Shown: positions 34,331 to 43,944 of the stretch, piece after piece
Layout of the letters: the number at the start of each line of letters is the position of its first letter
Position numbering within the stretch: position 1 is the stretch's first letter
Assembly: GCA_016215025.1 (NCBI GenBank)
Contig: JACRMI010000164.1
Coordinates: forward strand, 124,001-188,000
Direction of reading: 5' to 3'
Origin: Chloroflexota bacterium
GTDB taxonomy: Bacteria; Chloroflexota; Anaerolineae; UBA4142
Length of the DNA: 64,000 bases
The notes under the pieces: model-generated
What the model was told of the DNA's origin: nothing
Database searches by the model: none
Seen by the model: the letters and a program-made list of their open reading frames with translations, nothing else
Made by a program: the position numbers and the translations under genes

Positions 34331-34990
34331 TTGATTTTTCAATTGCTCACGGGTGGCTCTATCAATTTCACGGCGGTCGTTGGTTTGTTGATCGCCTGGG
34401 TGTTCGGCGTCAGTGTGCATGAATTCTCACATGCGCTCGCCGCGACTTGGCTCGGCGATTCGTTGCCACGGCGTCAGGGTCGCCTGACGCTTCAGCCCGC
34501 CGCGCATCTCGACGTCGTTGGCTCGCTGATGTTTCTCATCGGCGGATTCGGCTGGGGCAAACCGGTGCAATACAATCCGTACGCTCTGCGCGCCAGTCCG
34601 CGCACTGGTCCCGCGATTGTCGCCGCGGCGGGCCCGTTGTCGAATTTGATCTTTGCGACTCTCTTGGCAATCCCGGTTCGACTTGTTCCCATCTTGATCG
34701 ATAATGATGTATTGCCTCTCCAACCCGGAGAAATTCTCTACCAACTTCTCCTCTATGTCATGTATTTTAATCTCGTGTTAGCCTTTTTCAATTTGATTCC
34801 TGTTTTTCCACTCGATGGATTTTCTATCCTCAATGGTCTCTTGCCGGCTGAACTTGCCGAACGCTTTCAGCTCACGCAGCAATACGGTTTTTTTATCCTG
34901 ATGCTGTTGCTCATCGTAGGCAATAGCATTATGGAACCCCTGCTCTATCGTCCCATCGAAACAGTCTTGGGACTCTTAATCGGACGTTGA
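34331..34990 (+). CDS. Site-2 protease family membrane metallopeptidase (M50)
   Basis: 219 residues with a TTG start after AGGAGA. The first helix carries the zinc motif HEFSH (His30, Glu31, His34). The second metal motif NLIPVFPLDG (154-163, Asp162) is in a later helix. Four to five membrane segments are seen, and there is no PDZ domain, so it belongs to the short S2P group. Such enzymes cut membrane-bound substrates within the lipid layer. The substrate cannot be told from neighbours; it is the first gene after the island. Confidence 0.92.
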   Translation: MIFQLLTGGSINFTAVVGLLIAWVFGVSVHEFSHALAATWLGDSLPRRQGRLTLQPAAHLDVVGSLMFLIGGFGWGKPVQYNPYALRASPRTGPAIVAAAGPLSNLIFATLLAIPVRLVPILIDNDVLPLQPGEILYQLLLYVMYFNLVLAFFNLIPVFPLDGFSILNGLLPAELAERFQLTQQYGFFILMLLLIVGNSIMEPLLYRPIETVLGLLIGR

Positions 34991-35035
34991 TTCACTCATC
35001 CCAGCACAATGGCGTGCGACTCTAACCAGGAGGTT

Positions 35036-36433
35036 ATGATGAACCTACGACTCGCCTTTTCTCTAGCCGCTTTGTTTCTGCTTGGCATTGTCCTAACTGC
35101 CTGCGGAACAACGCTTGGCTCAACCCCCACCCCAACGGTCAAACCAACAACGGCGGCTTCGCCTACGACGATGCCACCTACAGTGCCTGTCATTCCGACC
35201 ACTCCACCGCAGCCGACCGTAGCGCCAACAGCTACACCCGTTCCACCAACACCGACTGCGACGGCTGTACCACCGAAAGTAACAAGCAAACAACTCGTAA
35301 ACGTTCGACAAGGTCCCGGCACAAACTTTAGCGTAGCGGGGCAAATGCCCGCCAACACAAGTGCCGTTGCTGTCGGAAAGAATGCCGATGGCACTTGGCT
35401 TCAGGTCGCTTATCCAGACGCATCGAAACCCGGCTGGGTTTCGGCAACGTTCGTCACCGTGACGGGTACAATCGGTCAATTGCCTGTGGTCGCGGTAGCC
35501 GTTCCACCCACAGCGACTCCGGGTGCGGCGACGCCGACCAGAGCGGCGGCGGCGGCTACGGCGACGCAGACCTTCCCAGCGGCACGCGGCACGATGGGAT
35601 TTATCTCTTACAGCAATGATCAGAAATCCTGGTCGTTGAATAATTTGTTCGTCAATCCGCGGGACTATTCAGGCGCATATTTGCTCGGTCCCAATCCCGT
35701 CGATTTGAGAATTTCGACGAATGCCGCGCCGTTTGCTTGGTCGCCCGATGGCTCGCGCGTTGCCTTTGTTTATGGACCTAACGGATTGACCGATGTCTTG
35801 CGCGTGACGAATACGGCGGGTGAGCCACGCGACTTGGTCGGTCATGGATCGCAAACAGCCGCAGGCGGCATCTCCAGCCCAACTTGGTCGCCCAACGGCC
35901 AAACCATCGCGTATATCGGTATCGACAACAATTACGCCGCCCAAGCCATTTTCACGATCAATGCCAACGGCGGAACCGAAAGTCGATTCTTTGCGCCACG
36001 CAGCGGCGAAACATTCCGGGGATTGACGTGGGGCAAATCGTGGATCGCGTTCGTATCGAACCTGACCGGTCAGCACGAAGTCTGGCGCTTGAACAGCGAC
36101 GGCTCTGGTCCGATGCAACTCACCAGCGACAAACGCGAAAACGGTTCGCCAACGTGGAGTCCGGATGGCAAGCTGTTGGCGTACTATTCCAAGCGCGCCG
36201 ACAACAGCTATCAAATCATGGTGATGAACGCCGATGGTTCCGGACAGCGTCAGTTGACGAACACCGCTAACAACTGGTCGCCCACCTGGTCGCCGGATGG
36301 CAACTGGATCGCGTTCTCCTCCACCCGCAACGGACGACTCGACGTTTACATCATGGACAAGAACGGCGGCAACATCCAACTCGCCACCGACAAATTTGGC
36401 ACCGAAGGACAACTGCCAGGTTCATGGCGTTAG
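35036..36433 (+). CDS. Lipoprotein with SH3b domain and TolB-like beta-propeller
   Basis: 465 residues. AGGAGG lies just before ATG 35036, and a second ATG follows at 35039. The signal peptide has lipobox LTACG. A Thr/Pro tether is followed by an SH3_3 domain (about 85-150; VNVRQGPGTNFSV, GWVSATFV). After a second linker, six propeller-like blades carry WSPDGSRVAF, WSPNGQTIAY and TWSPDGNWIAF motifs, as in the TolB/PD40 group. It is probably a surface protein that binds cell wall through SH3b. No catalytic residues are apparent. Confidence 0.87.
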   Translation: MMNLRLAFSLAALFLLGIVLTACGTTLGSTPTPTVKPTTAASPTTMPPTVPVIPTTPPQPTVAPTATPVPPTPTATAVPPKVTSKQLVNVRQGPGTNFSVAGQMPANTSAVAVGKNADGTWLQVAYPDASKPGWVSATFVTVTGTIGQLPVVAVAVPPTATPGAATPTRAAAAATATQTFPAARGTMGFISYSNDQKSWSLNNLFVNPRDYSGAYLLGPNPVDLRISTNAAPFAWSPDGSRVAFVYGPNGLTDVLRVTNTAGEPRDLVGHGSQTAAGGISSPTWSPNGQTIAYIGIDNNYAAQAIFTINANGGTESRFFAPRSGETFRGLTWGKSWIAFVSNLTGQHEVWRLNSDGSGPMQLTSDKRENGSPTWSPDGKLLAYYSKRADNSYQIMVMNADGSGQRQLTNTANNWSPTWSPDGNWIAFSSTRNGRLDVYIMDKNGGNIQLATDKFGTEGQLPGSWR

Positions 36434-36435
36434 AC

Positions 36436-36520
36436 GCAGTCGTCAGTCCACAGTCGTCAGTCGACAGACAAGTGCAATCATTTGTTGACTGGCGACTGGC
36501 GACTGGCGACTAACGACTGG
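36436..36520. repeat. Inverted CAGTCGT/GACTGGC unit array in the tyrA-like leader
   Basis: Units CAGTCGT, CAGTCCA, CAGTCGT and CAGTCGA are followed after a spacer by GACTGGC three times, then GACTAAC and GACTGG. It ends just before the next start codon. Confidence 0.8.
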
Positions 36521-36526
36521 TGTTTT

Positions 36527-37498
36527 ATGAAATCTCGTGTAACCATCGTAGGGCTGGGTCTGATCGGCGGATCGATTGGACTGGCGCTCAAAAATAGCAA
36601 AGCCGATCTCGAAATCATCGGGCATGACAAAGACCCCGGCGTATCCGGTCGCGCCATCAAGCGCGGTGCGGTCGACAAAACGAATTGGAATTTGCCCGGC
36701 GCGTGCGACGGCGCAGGTTTCATCATCCTGGCTTTGCCGCTCGATGCGATCAAAGACACGCTTGCCGCGCTCAAGCCGATTCTTCTGCCCGGCGTTATCG
36801 TCACCGATACGGCCACGACTAAAGCGCCGGTGCTTGAATGGGCCAAGGATTTACCCGACGGCGTGCATTTCGTCGGCGGACATCCGGTGCTCAAAGCAGA
36901 TCGCACGATCACTGGACATGGCATCGATGCGGCGGATGCGACGCTGTTTGAAGGTGCGACCTACTGCCTTGCGCCATCTGTCAACGCTGCATCTCAAGTC
37001 ATCGATGTGGTTTCAAACTTTGTGACCATGCTGGGAGCCAAGCCCTACTTTATCGACGCGAACGAGCACGATGGCTTGACGGCGAGCGTTCAGCAATTGC
37101 CGGCGTTGCTTGGTACTGCACTCGCATCGCTCACGATGTTGAGTTCGGGCTGGCGCGAATTGGGCAAAGTCGCCGGTGCAGATTTGCGCGCGGCAACCGA
37201 ATTTGTTCCGAGCGACGGCAAGACCGCGCGCGAACAATTCCTCGCACATCGCACTGACTTGATTCGCTTGATCGACACGGCCACGGAAAAGCTAAACGAT
37301 TTGCGTGGCTTGGTCGAACGTGAAGATGCCGCCGCACTTGAGACCTTGATCGATTCGATTAATACCAAGCGCGAAGAATGGCTCAGCGGAAATCTTGAAA
37401 AGAGCGAAACAAGTTCAATCAGTTTTGAATCGGTGCAGACATCTACGGCGCGCTTGTTTCTAGGCGGGCTAGCCAGCCGCACACCCAAGCCCAAATAA
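36527..37498 (+). CDS. Prephenate/arogenate dehydrogenase-like protein (TyrA family)
   Basis: 323 residues from ATG 36527. The N-terminal Rossmann motif VGLGLIGGSIGLAL and the sequence IVTDTATTKAPVLEWA, FVGGHPVLKAD match TyrA. The C-terminal helical part (about 170-300) is the expected dimer domain. The canonical GSHPM or GTHPM is here GGHPV, so the exact substrate (prephenate or arogenate) is uncertain. It would act in tyrosine synthesis. No ACT domain is present. No other aromatic pathway gene is adjacent. The upstream open frame (from 36482) is repeat sequence. Confidence 0.83.
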   Translation: MKSRVTIVGLGLIGGSIGLALKNSKADLEIIGHDKDPGVSGRAIKRGAVDKTNWNLPGACDGAGFIILALPLDAIKDTLAALKPILLPGVIVTDTATTKAPVLEWAKDLPDGVHFVGGHPVLKADRTITGHGIDAADATLFEGATYCLAPSVNAASQVIDVVSNFVTMLGAKPYFIDANEHDGLTASVQQLPALLGTALASLTMLSSGWRELGKVAGADLRAATEFVPSDGKTAREQFLAHRTDLIRLIDTATEKLNDLRGLVEREDAAALETLIDSINTKREEWLSGNLEKSETSSISFESVQTSTARLFLGGLASRTPKPK

Positions 37499-37505
37499 CT
37501 AACCT

Positions 37506-37543
37506 AGAAACCAGGTTTCTCACAAAAGAGAGACCTGGTTTCT
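37506..37543 (+). terminator. Intrinsic terminator after the tyrA-like gene
   Basis: AGAAACCAGGTTTCT and AGAGACCTGGTTTCT form a 13-14-bp stem with an 8-nt loop, followed by TTATTC. The T-run is weak. Confidence 0.65.
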
Positions 37544-37559
37544 GTTATTCTAGTAATCC

Positions 37560-38750
37560 ATGACCTACCGCATTTTAATGATCGCCCCCACCTCGTTCTT
37601 CCTGGATTATGGCGCGCATGTGCGCATCCTGGAAGAAGCGCGAGTCCTGCAAAAATTCGGACATTGCGTCAAGATTGTGACGTATCCTCTCGGACGCAAT
37701 CTGCCGGATCTCGATATCGAACGCACGCTGCCCATCCCGTTCAAGTCGCGCCACGAAGTCGGTCCCTCGCGCTCGAAACTCCTCATCGACGTTCTGCTTT
37801 CGTTCAAAACCTTGCAAACCGCGTTAACGTTTAAACCTCACATCATTCACGGACACATGCACGAAGGCGCACTGATCGGCAGCACAGTCAGTCGATTGTT
37901 GCGTGTGCCGCTCGTGTTTGATTTTCAAGGCAGTATGTCGAGCGAAATGGCAGACCATCGTTTCATTTCGCCGAATGGCTTGTTATTCAAAACGGTCCGC
38001 AAGGTCGAAGGGTTCATTGATCGATTACCCCATCATATTCTGACCAGCTCAAACAATGCTGCTCAAGTATTGATGAACGATTTTCAGATCCACAGCGAAC
38101 AAATCACGGTTTTGTCCGATTGTGTCAACGCCGATGCATTTCTGCCCGTTGCCGATGGCGTTCACGCGAACAGCGTCGAGACTTTGCGCGCGCGACTGAG
38201 TATTCCGCACGGGCGCTGTATCGTGATTTACATCGGCTTGCTTGATGAGTATCGCGGCACGAGCGTCATGCTCAATGCGATGAAGAACCTGCTGGCGCGT
38301 GGCACCGATGCTCAACTGGTCATCATCGGTTTTCCAAACATCGATCACTATCAAACGTATGCCGCAAAACTTGGCATTGCCGAGCGCGTTAATTTTGTTG
38401 GACGTATTCCATACGAAGATGTTCCACTTTGGCTTTCGCTCGGCGATATTGCAATTGAACCCAAGATGAGCGCAACCGAAGCCGCCGGCAAAGTTTTGGA
38501 TTATATGGCGGTCGGATTGCCCACGGTCGCTTTTGATATTCCGGTGATGCGTGAGTATTTGGGCGATTGGGGAATGTATGCGCCGCTTGGCGACGCCCAT
38601 GCATTTGCCGATCAAATGCAGAAATTGTTGCTGAATCCATTGCGCGCGCGTGAAATCGGCGAGGCGCTGCGCGCGCGCGCGATTGATCTTTTTTCCTGGG
38701 AACACGCGGGACATGAAATTGAACGCGTGTATGAAACCGTAATTCGATGA
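37560..38750 (+). CDS. Glycosyltransferase family 4
   Basis: 396 residues of the GT-B fold. The N-terminal domain has LMIAPTSFFLDYGAHVRI, typical of GT4 acceptor-side starts, and PHIIHGHMHEG. The C-terminal domain has VIYIGLLDEYRGTSVM, NFVGRIPYEDVPLWL, and the donor-binding motif EAAGKVLDYMAVGLPTVAF (EX7E-type). It transfers a sugar from a nucleotide donor; donor and acceptor are unknown. No Shine-Dalgarno site is seen and the ATG is close to a TATTCT box, so a leaderless message is possible. The glycerate kinase gene follows after 28 bp. Confidence 0.9.
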   Translation: MTYRILMIAPTSFFLDYGAHVRILEEARVLQKFGHCVKIVTYPLGRNLPDLDIERTLPIPFKSRHEVGPSRSKLLIDVLLSFKTLQTALTFKPHIIHGHMHEGALIGSTVSRLLRVPLVFDFQGSMSSEMADHRFISPNGLLFKTVRKVEGFIDRLPHHILTSSNNAAQVLMNDFQIHSEQITVLSDCVNADAFLPVADGVHANSVETLRARLSIPHGRCIVIYIGLLDEYRGTSVMLNAMKNLLARGTDAQLVIIGFPNIDHYQTYAAKLGIAERVNFVGRIPYEDVPLWLSLGDIAIEPKMSATEAAGKVLDYMAVGLPTVAFDIPVMREYLGDWGMYAPLGDAHAFADQMQKLLLNPLRAREIGEALRARAIDLFSWEHAGHEIERVYETVIR

Positions 38751-38778
38751 TCAGGTGCGCCGCACACTAGGTGACTCT

Positions 38779-40113
38779 ATGAATCTTCGTGAATCCGCTC
38801 TAGAAATTTTCCATGCTGCACTCAACGCAGCCGATCCACGCACTGCCATTCATCGCGTGGTGCAACGCGACGGTGACCGTCTGCGTGTGCGCGAGTATGA
38901 ATATGACTTAGCACAAATTGGTCGCGTGTTCGTCATCGGCTTTGGCAAAGCTGGCGCGGCGATGGCTCAAGCGACCGAAGAGATTCTTGGCGACCGAATC
39001 GCGCGTGGACTTGTCATCGTCAAGTATGGACATGTCGCGCCGTTGAACAAGATTCAGCTTCACCAAGCAGGACATCCCCTGCTCGACGAAAACAGTCTCA
39101 GCGGTACTCGCCAGATTCTCGAAATCCTCGACGATGCAAATGAAAACGATTTAGTCATTTGCCTGATTTCCGGTGGCGGCTCGGCATTGCTGGAATTGCC
39201 TGTCGATGCGCCCGTCGGCGTTTCGTTGGACGATTTTCGAGCGACGACGGATGCGTTGCTCCGCGCAGGCGCAACCATCAACGAATTGAACACTGTGCGC
39301 AAACACCTTTCGCAAGTCAAAGGCGGACAACTGGCACGCCGCGCGCACGGCGCACAGATTATTTCGCTGATTCTATCCGATGTGATCGGCTCGCCGCTCG
39401 ACATGATTGCATCGGGACCGACTGCGCCCGATCCGACCACCTTTGGCGATGCGCAAAACATCCTCGAACGGCGCGGCGTGCAAACGCAATTCCCTGCAAG
39501 CGTTATTCATCACATTGAGCGCGGGGTTCAGGGCGATGTTGCGGACACGCCGGATGAACGCAATCACATTTTCGAGCGCGTCCAAAACGTCATCATCGCC
39601 GACAATGCGATTGCGTGCAACGCCGCAGTCCAACACGCCAAGTCGCTAGGATTCAACACGCTGTTGTTATCGACGTATCTCCAAGGCGAAGCGAAAGAAG
39701 TCGCAAAGGTGTTTGCGGCAATCGCTAGAGAAATCGTGCAGTCGAATCAACCGATGGCACACCCCGCATGTATCATTGCGGGCGGCGAAACGACAGTAAC
39801 GGTGCGCGGTAAAGGTATCGGCGGGCGCAATCAAGAACTAGCGCTCGCCGCCGCAATTGAAATTGACGGCATGGCCGCTTCGCGCGTGGTTGTGCTGAGC
39901 GGCGGCACCGACGGCACCGACGGTCCGAATGATGCAGCGGGCGCAATCGCCGATGAGCGCACGATTTTCCGCGCCACGATGCATGGCAAGGATGCGCGCG
40001 CGTTTTTGGCGAACAACGATTCGTATAATTTTTTCAAACCACTAAACGATCTCATCATCACCGGACCAACGAATACAAATGTGAATGATGTGATTCTAGT
40101 AATTGTTGGCTAG
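38779..40113 (+). CDS. Glycerate 2-kinase (MOFRL/DUF4147 family)
   Basis: 444 residues. The start at MNLRESALEIF matches the family; an open frame from 38755 is not preferred. The N-terminal DUF4147 domain has GFGKAGAAMA and LISGGGSALLELP. The C-terminal MOFRL domain has GGETTVTVRGKGIGGRNQELAL and LSGGTDGTDGPNDAAGA. The enzyme phosphorylates glycerate to 2-phosphoglycerate and feeds lower glycolysis. The length and both domains are normal. Confidence 0.93.
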   Translation: MNLRESALEIFHAALNAADPRTAIHRVVQRDGDRLRVREYEYDLAQIGRVFVIGFGKAGAAMAQATEEILGDRIARGLVIVKYGHVAPLNKIQLHQAGHPLLDENSLSGTRQILEILDDANENDLVICLISGGGSALLELPVDAPVGVSLDDFRATTDALLRAGATINELNTVRKHLSQVKGGQLARRAHGAQIISLILSDVIGSPLDMIASGPTAPDPTTFGDAQNILERRGVQTQFPASVIHHIERGVQGDVADTPDERNHIFERVQNVIIADNAIACNAAVQHAKSLGFNTLLLSTYLQGEAKEVAKVFAAIAREIVQSNQPMAHPACIIAGGETTVTVRGKGIGGRNQELALAAAIEIDGMAASRVVVLSGGTDGTDGPNDAAGAIADERTIFRATMHGKDARAFLANNDSYNFFKPLNDLIITGPTNTNVNDVILVIVG

Positions 40114-40137
40114 TGCGATAGTTCAATCACGCAATAG

Positions 40138-40171
40138 AAAAACGCACGCTCGATGTTTGAGTGTGCGTTTC
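40138..40171. terminator. Hairpin terminator after the glycerate kinase gene
   Basis: AAACGCACGCTC and GAGTGTGCGTTT pair around a 7-nt loop. One CGATAGTT unit of the CACTATCG family lies just before it. Confidence 0.65.
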
Positions 40172-40326
40172 GCTGTGAATTCACCCAGCCCGAAAAACAA
40201 AATTGCGTTTTCACTTGACCATTCTTCCGCACGGTGATAAACTGGCGCAGCAATTCACGTATGTAACAAAAGCGCCTAGACCAGCATCTAATAAAAAACG
40301 TAACACATTGCACACAGGAGAATTAA

Positions 40327-41715
40327 ATGGCTGACACACAATTTGATCTGATCGTCATCGGTGGTGGACCTGGAGGTTATGTGGCTGCAATTCGCGCCGC
40401 ACAACTGGGCATGAAAATTGCTGTGGTGGAACGCGAATGGCTCGGCGGCGTTTGTTTAAACATCGGCTGCATTCCGACGAAAGCGCTGCTCAAGAACGCA
40501 ACCGTCGTCGAGACAATTCGACACGCGAACGATTACGGCATTCAAGTCGAAAAATTCTCCGCTGATTTTGGCAAAGCGATCGATCGCAGTCGCGTCGTCT
40601 CCAATCGACTGGTCAAGGGCGTCGAGTTTTTGATGAAGAAGAACAAGATTGAAGTGGTCAAGGGTGAAGCGATAATGACTGCCCATAACCGCGTCGAGGT
40701 CAAGCCCGATGGTCGTGTGCTGACGGCGAAGAATATTATCATCGCGACCGGCGCGCGCCCAATTTCGATTCCCGGGTTGCCGATTGATGGCAAGGACGTT
40801 ATCACATCCCGTGAAGCATTGGCATTGCGCGAGCTTCCATCGCCGATTATCATCGTCGGCGCGGGCCCCATCGGAATGGAATTTGCGTACGTTTATAAAG
40901 CGTACGGCGCAGAGGTGACTGTCGTCGAAATGCTGCCGCATTTGCTGCCACGCGAAGACCCTGAGGTGAGTGTCGAAGTTGAAAAAGCGATGAAGAAGCT
41001 TGGCGTTAATTTTCGACTCAACACCAAAGTCGAAAGCGCAGAAAAAGTTGGCGACAAAGTTCGTCTGAAAGTATCGAGTGAAGGCAAGACCGAAGAGATA
41101 GAAGCGCAAAAAGTTCTCGTCGCCATTTCGGTGAAACCGAACAGCGAAAATCTCGGACTAGAAGCGTTGGGCATCAAGACCACACGCGGCGCAATTGATG
41201 TGAACGATCAGATGCAAACGAACGTCCCTAGCGTCTACGCCATCGGCGACGTGACGATGAAGCTGCCGCTCGCGCATGTCGCGTCGCATCAAGGCATCAT
41301 CGCGGCGGAAACAATTGCGGGCAAGGAAACGCACGCGCTGAATTTGAACAACGTGCCGCGCTGCACCTACAGCTCGCCGCAAGTGGCATCGCTCGGCTTG
41401 ACCGAAGCGCAGGTGAAAGAGCAAGGCATCGATTACAAAGTCGGCAAGTTCCCGTTCCGCGCGAACGGCAAGGCGTTAGGCATCAACGAGTACGAGGGAT
41501 TCGTCAAGCTCGTGGTCGATAAAAAGTACGGCGAGATTCTCGGCGCGCACTTGGTCGGTCCCGAAGTGACAGATCTCACCGGCGAATTATCGCTCGCCAA
41601 ATCGATGGAACTCACGCCGATGGAACTCGCGCACGCCGTTCACGCGCACCCCACGCTGACGGAAGCGATTGCCGAAGCAGCGCTCGATTCGATGGGAATG
41701 GTGATACACATCTAA
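40327..41715 (+). CDS. lpdA: Dihydrolipoyl dehydrogenase
   Basis: 462 residues. The FAD motif VIGGGPGGYVAAIRAAQLG is at the N-terminus, with the redox-active disulfide GGVCLNIGCIPTK (Cys about 42 and 47). The NAD motif is VGAGPIGMEFAYVYKAYG, and the C-terminal active-site motif HAHPTLTEA holds the catalytic His. It reoxidises dihydrolipoamide of 2-oxoacid dehydrogenases or the glycine cleavage system. It stands alone; no E1 or E2 gene is nearby. AGGAG lies 6 nt before the ATG. Confidence 0.95.
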   Translation: MADTQFDLIVIGGGPGGYVAAIRAAQLGMKIAVVEREWLGGVCLNIGCIPTKALLKNATVVETIRHANDYGIQVEKFSADFGKAIDRSRVVSNRLVKGVEFLMKKNKIEVVKGEAIMTAHNRVEVKPDGRVLTAKNIIIATGARPISIPGLPIDGKDVITSREALALRELPSPIIIVGAGPIGMEFAYVYKAYGAEVTVVEMLPHLLPREDPEVSVEVEKAMKKLGVNFRLNTKVESAEKVGDKVRLKVSSEGKTEEIEAQKVLVAISVKPNSENLGLEALGIKTTRGAIDVNDQMQTNVPSVYAIGDVTMKLPLAHVASHQGIIAAETIAGKETHALNLNNVPRCTYSSPQVASLGLTEAQVKEQGIDYKVGKFPFRANGKALGINEYEGFVKLVVDKKYGEILGAHLVGPEVTDLTGELSLAKSMELTPMELAHAVHAHPTLTEAIAEAALDSMGMVIHI

Positions 41716-41721
41716 AAAACC

Positions 41722-41795
41722 GCCACAGAATTTCACAGAAGAACACAGAAAACAGTCTTGTTCTTATTCTGTGTTCTTCTGTGTGATTCTGTGGC
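41722..41795. repeat. Inverted ACAGAAGAACACAGA unit hairpin between lpdA and the FAD oxidoreductase gene
   Basis: GCCACAGAATTTCACAGAAG... and the reversed ...CTTCTGTGTGATTCTGTGGC form an imperfect hairpin of about 70 nt, 22 nt before the next start. It may also end the lpdA transcript. Confidence 0.75.
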
Positions 41796-41816
41796 AAAAA
41801 CTCTTTCAGGAAAAAC

Positions 41817-43202
41817 ATGACACAACGCATTGGAATAATCGGCGGCGGGTTTGCGGGCATGACCGCCGCGTACGAACTGGGCAAACTTGGTTATCAGACA
41901 TGGCTCTTTGAAAGTGCGCCGGAACTGGGCGGGCTAGCCGGCACATTTCCGATTGAAGGCACGCGCCTCGAACGCGGCTATCATCACTGGTTCACCAGCG
42001 ACACACACATCGTCGCGCAGATGGAAGAACTGGGCTTGGGCGACCGCGTGCAATGGATTCCATCCAAGACCGGTTGGTTCGAGCGAGGCAAGATTTACAA
42101 CATGGTCTCGCCGATCGATTTGCTGCGACTCGACACCATTCCGTTCATCGATCGAGTGCGCCTGGGTATGGTGGTCGCGTATCTAACGTACTTGCAATCG
42201 AATCCGAAGAATTTGTCCAAGTACGAAAAAATCACGGCGGCGAATTGGTGGCGCAAGTACGGCGGCAACGCCGCCTGGGACAAGGTGTGGCTGCCAATGT
42301 TTCGCGGCAAGTTCGGCACCGAAGCTGAAAATATTTCGATGCTTTTTATTTGGTACAAGATTGTTTTGCGCATCGGCTCCCGCCGCGGCGTGAGTAAAGA
42401 AGAACTCGGTTATCCGCACGGCTCGTTCCAGGTTTTGATCGACGCATTGGAAAGCGCGATTCGCAAACAAGGCGGCAAGATTTGTCTGAGTACGCCGGTC
42501 AAGCGCGTGGTCGTTGAAAATGGTTCGGCAGTTGGTTTGCAATTGGCAGATAATGAAGCAGCGCAGATGGCTCAGAGGGAACTGGGAGGAACTGACGGAA
42601 CTGTGCGATTTGATCGGATCATTTGCACTGCGCCATCATTCGCCACGCTCAAAATCGTCTCCGACCTGCCCGCCGACTATGTTGCGCGCATGACCGCTGC
42701 CAAGTACATGGCAGCCGTGCTTGTGATTCTCAAAATGAAACAATCGATGTCGCCGATCTACTGGCTCAACATTCCGGACCGATCCATTCCCTTCGTTGCG
42801 ACCATCGAGCACACAAATTTCATTTCACCTGAGGTTTACAACAACAAGCGCATCATGTACGTCTCGAATTATCTCGACCAATCGAGTCCCTATTTTCAAA
42901 TGTCGCGCGATGAATTGTTCAAGGCGTATGTGCCGCATCTGAAAAAGATCAATCCCAATTTCTCGCCCGATTGGGTCGAAGAGATGTGGCACTTTAGAGA
43001 AGCCGCCGCGCAACCGATTGTGCCGCTCAATTATTCCAAAATGATTCCGCCGTACCACACGCCGCTGCGCAATTTATATCTCGCCAACACGACGCAGATT
43101 TATCCGGAAGATCGTGGGACCAATTACTCGGTACGATTAGGGCAAGACATCGCCAAGATGCTCGACGAAGATGTAAAGAGTAGAACATGGGGAAACAATT
43201 AA
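41817..43202 (+). CDS. FAD-dependent amine-oxidase-like oxidoreductase (HpnE/protoporphyrinogen oxidase-like)
   Basis: 461 residues. The N-terminal dinucleotide motif is IGIIGGGFAGMTAAYELGK, followed by FESAPELGGLAGTF and RGYHHWF. The C-terminal FAD motif is near LYLANTTQIYPEDRGTNYSVRLGQ. The sequence is closest to NAD(P)-binding amine oxidases that act on isoprenoid or glycan-linked substrates, but no specific reaction can be assigned. Its stop lies 16 bp inside the next gene, so the two are probably co-transcribed. Confidence 0.82.
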   Translation: MTQRIGIIGGGFAGMTAAYELGKLGYQTWLFESAPELGGLAGTFPIEGTRLERGYHHWFTSDTHIVAQMEELGLGDRVQWIPSKTGWFERGKIYNMVSPIDLLRLDTIPFIDRVRLGMVVAYLTYLQSNPKNLSKYEKITAANWWRKYGGNAAWDKVWLPMFRGKFGTEAENISMLFIWYKIVLRIGSRRGVSKEELGYPHGSFQVLIDALESAIRKQGGKICLSTPVKRVVVENGSAVGLQLADNEAAQMAQRELGGTDGTVRFDRIICTAPSFATLKIVSDLPADYVARMTAAKYMAAVLVILKMKQSMSPIYWLNIPDRSIPFVATIEHTNFISPEVYNNKRIMYVSNYLDQSSPYFQMSRDELFKAYVPHLKKINPNFSPDWVEEMWHFREAAAQPIVPLNYSKMIPPYHTPLRNLYLANTTQIYPEDRGTNYSVRLGQDIAKMLDEDVKSRTWGNN

Positions 43203-43762
43203 TCCGCTTTGGAATTTTGTTCGCGCTCTGCTTGAGTTTCGTTTCGGCGTGTACATCCACCGCGCCAACGCCATCGCCGGTTGATGCAACTGTTGCCGCA
43301 TTATCGACCCAGGTAGCGCAACAGGGCACGATTATTTCCTATCTTGCGACTCGCGTCGATGCATCGCGCGCGGGAACGCCAACGCCAATTGGATTTAGAC
43401 CAACCATGACACCGTTGGTACCATCGGCAACGTTGATCGAGTATCGCCGCACCGGTGGCATCGCCGGTTTCGACGACCGATTGAAAATCGATGCAAATGG
43501 TCATGCAACGTTGGCGCAACGCACGACAAATTCCCAATTCAACTTGACTGCCGATGAACTGACCCAATTGCAATCTTTGTTACGTGACGCAAACTTTGCC
43601 AGCATCCCAGAGAACTCGATGCCGAAGATGCTTGTGCCGGATGAATTGTCGTACGTCGTCGGCTATCAAGGACACACCGTCAAAACATCGGACACGGCGA
43701 TGCCAAAGCAATTAGAACCCGCGGTGAGAATGCTCGACCAGATTATCGTTAAAGCAAAATAA
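43187..43762 (+). CDS. Lipoprotein with emfourin-like domain
   Basis: 191 residues, overlapping the FAD oxidoreductase gene by 16 bp. The signal peptide has lipobox FVSAC. After a coiled stretch and a Thr/Pro linker the C-terminal part (about 84-190) reads YRRTGGIAGF...L..DELTQLQSLLRDANF..IP...M, then YVVGYQG.TV..SD.AMP. This pattern is close to emfourin, a protealysin (M4 peptidase) inhibitor. An inhibitory role is inferred from that similarity; no M4 peptidase gene is seen in the window. Confidence 0.65.
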   Translation: MGKQLIRFGILFALCLSFVSACTSTAPTPSPVDATVAALSTQVAQQGTIISYLATRVDASRAGTPTPIGFRPTMTPLVPSATLIEYRRTGGIAGFDDRLKIDANGHATLAQRTTNSQFNLTADELTQLQSLLRDANFASIPENSMPKMLVPDELSYVVGYQGHTVKTSDTAMPKQLEPAVRMLDQIIVKAK

Positions 43763-43783
43763 GTCGTCTCAAGTTATCTTCGA

Positions 43784-43819
43784 TTGCCGATTCATCAAAC
43801 GAGTCGGCATTAATTTTTA
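43784..43819 (+). terminator. Intrinsic terminator after the emfourin-like gene
   Basis: TGCCGA...TCGGCA with a 12-nt loop, followed by TTAATTTTT. Confidence 0.7.
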
Positions 43820-43944
43820 ACACCATTCTAACGTCACGTCATTAATCCTTATGCTACGTTAATTGGAATTGCATTAAAATCGTTTTTTGGATGACACCAT
43901 GAAATTCTTTGTCGTTCAAAATCCCTCTAGTATGGAAGTGACCT

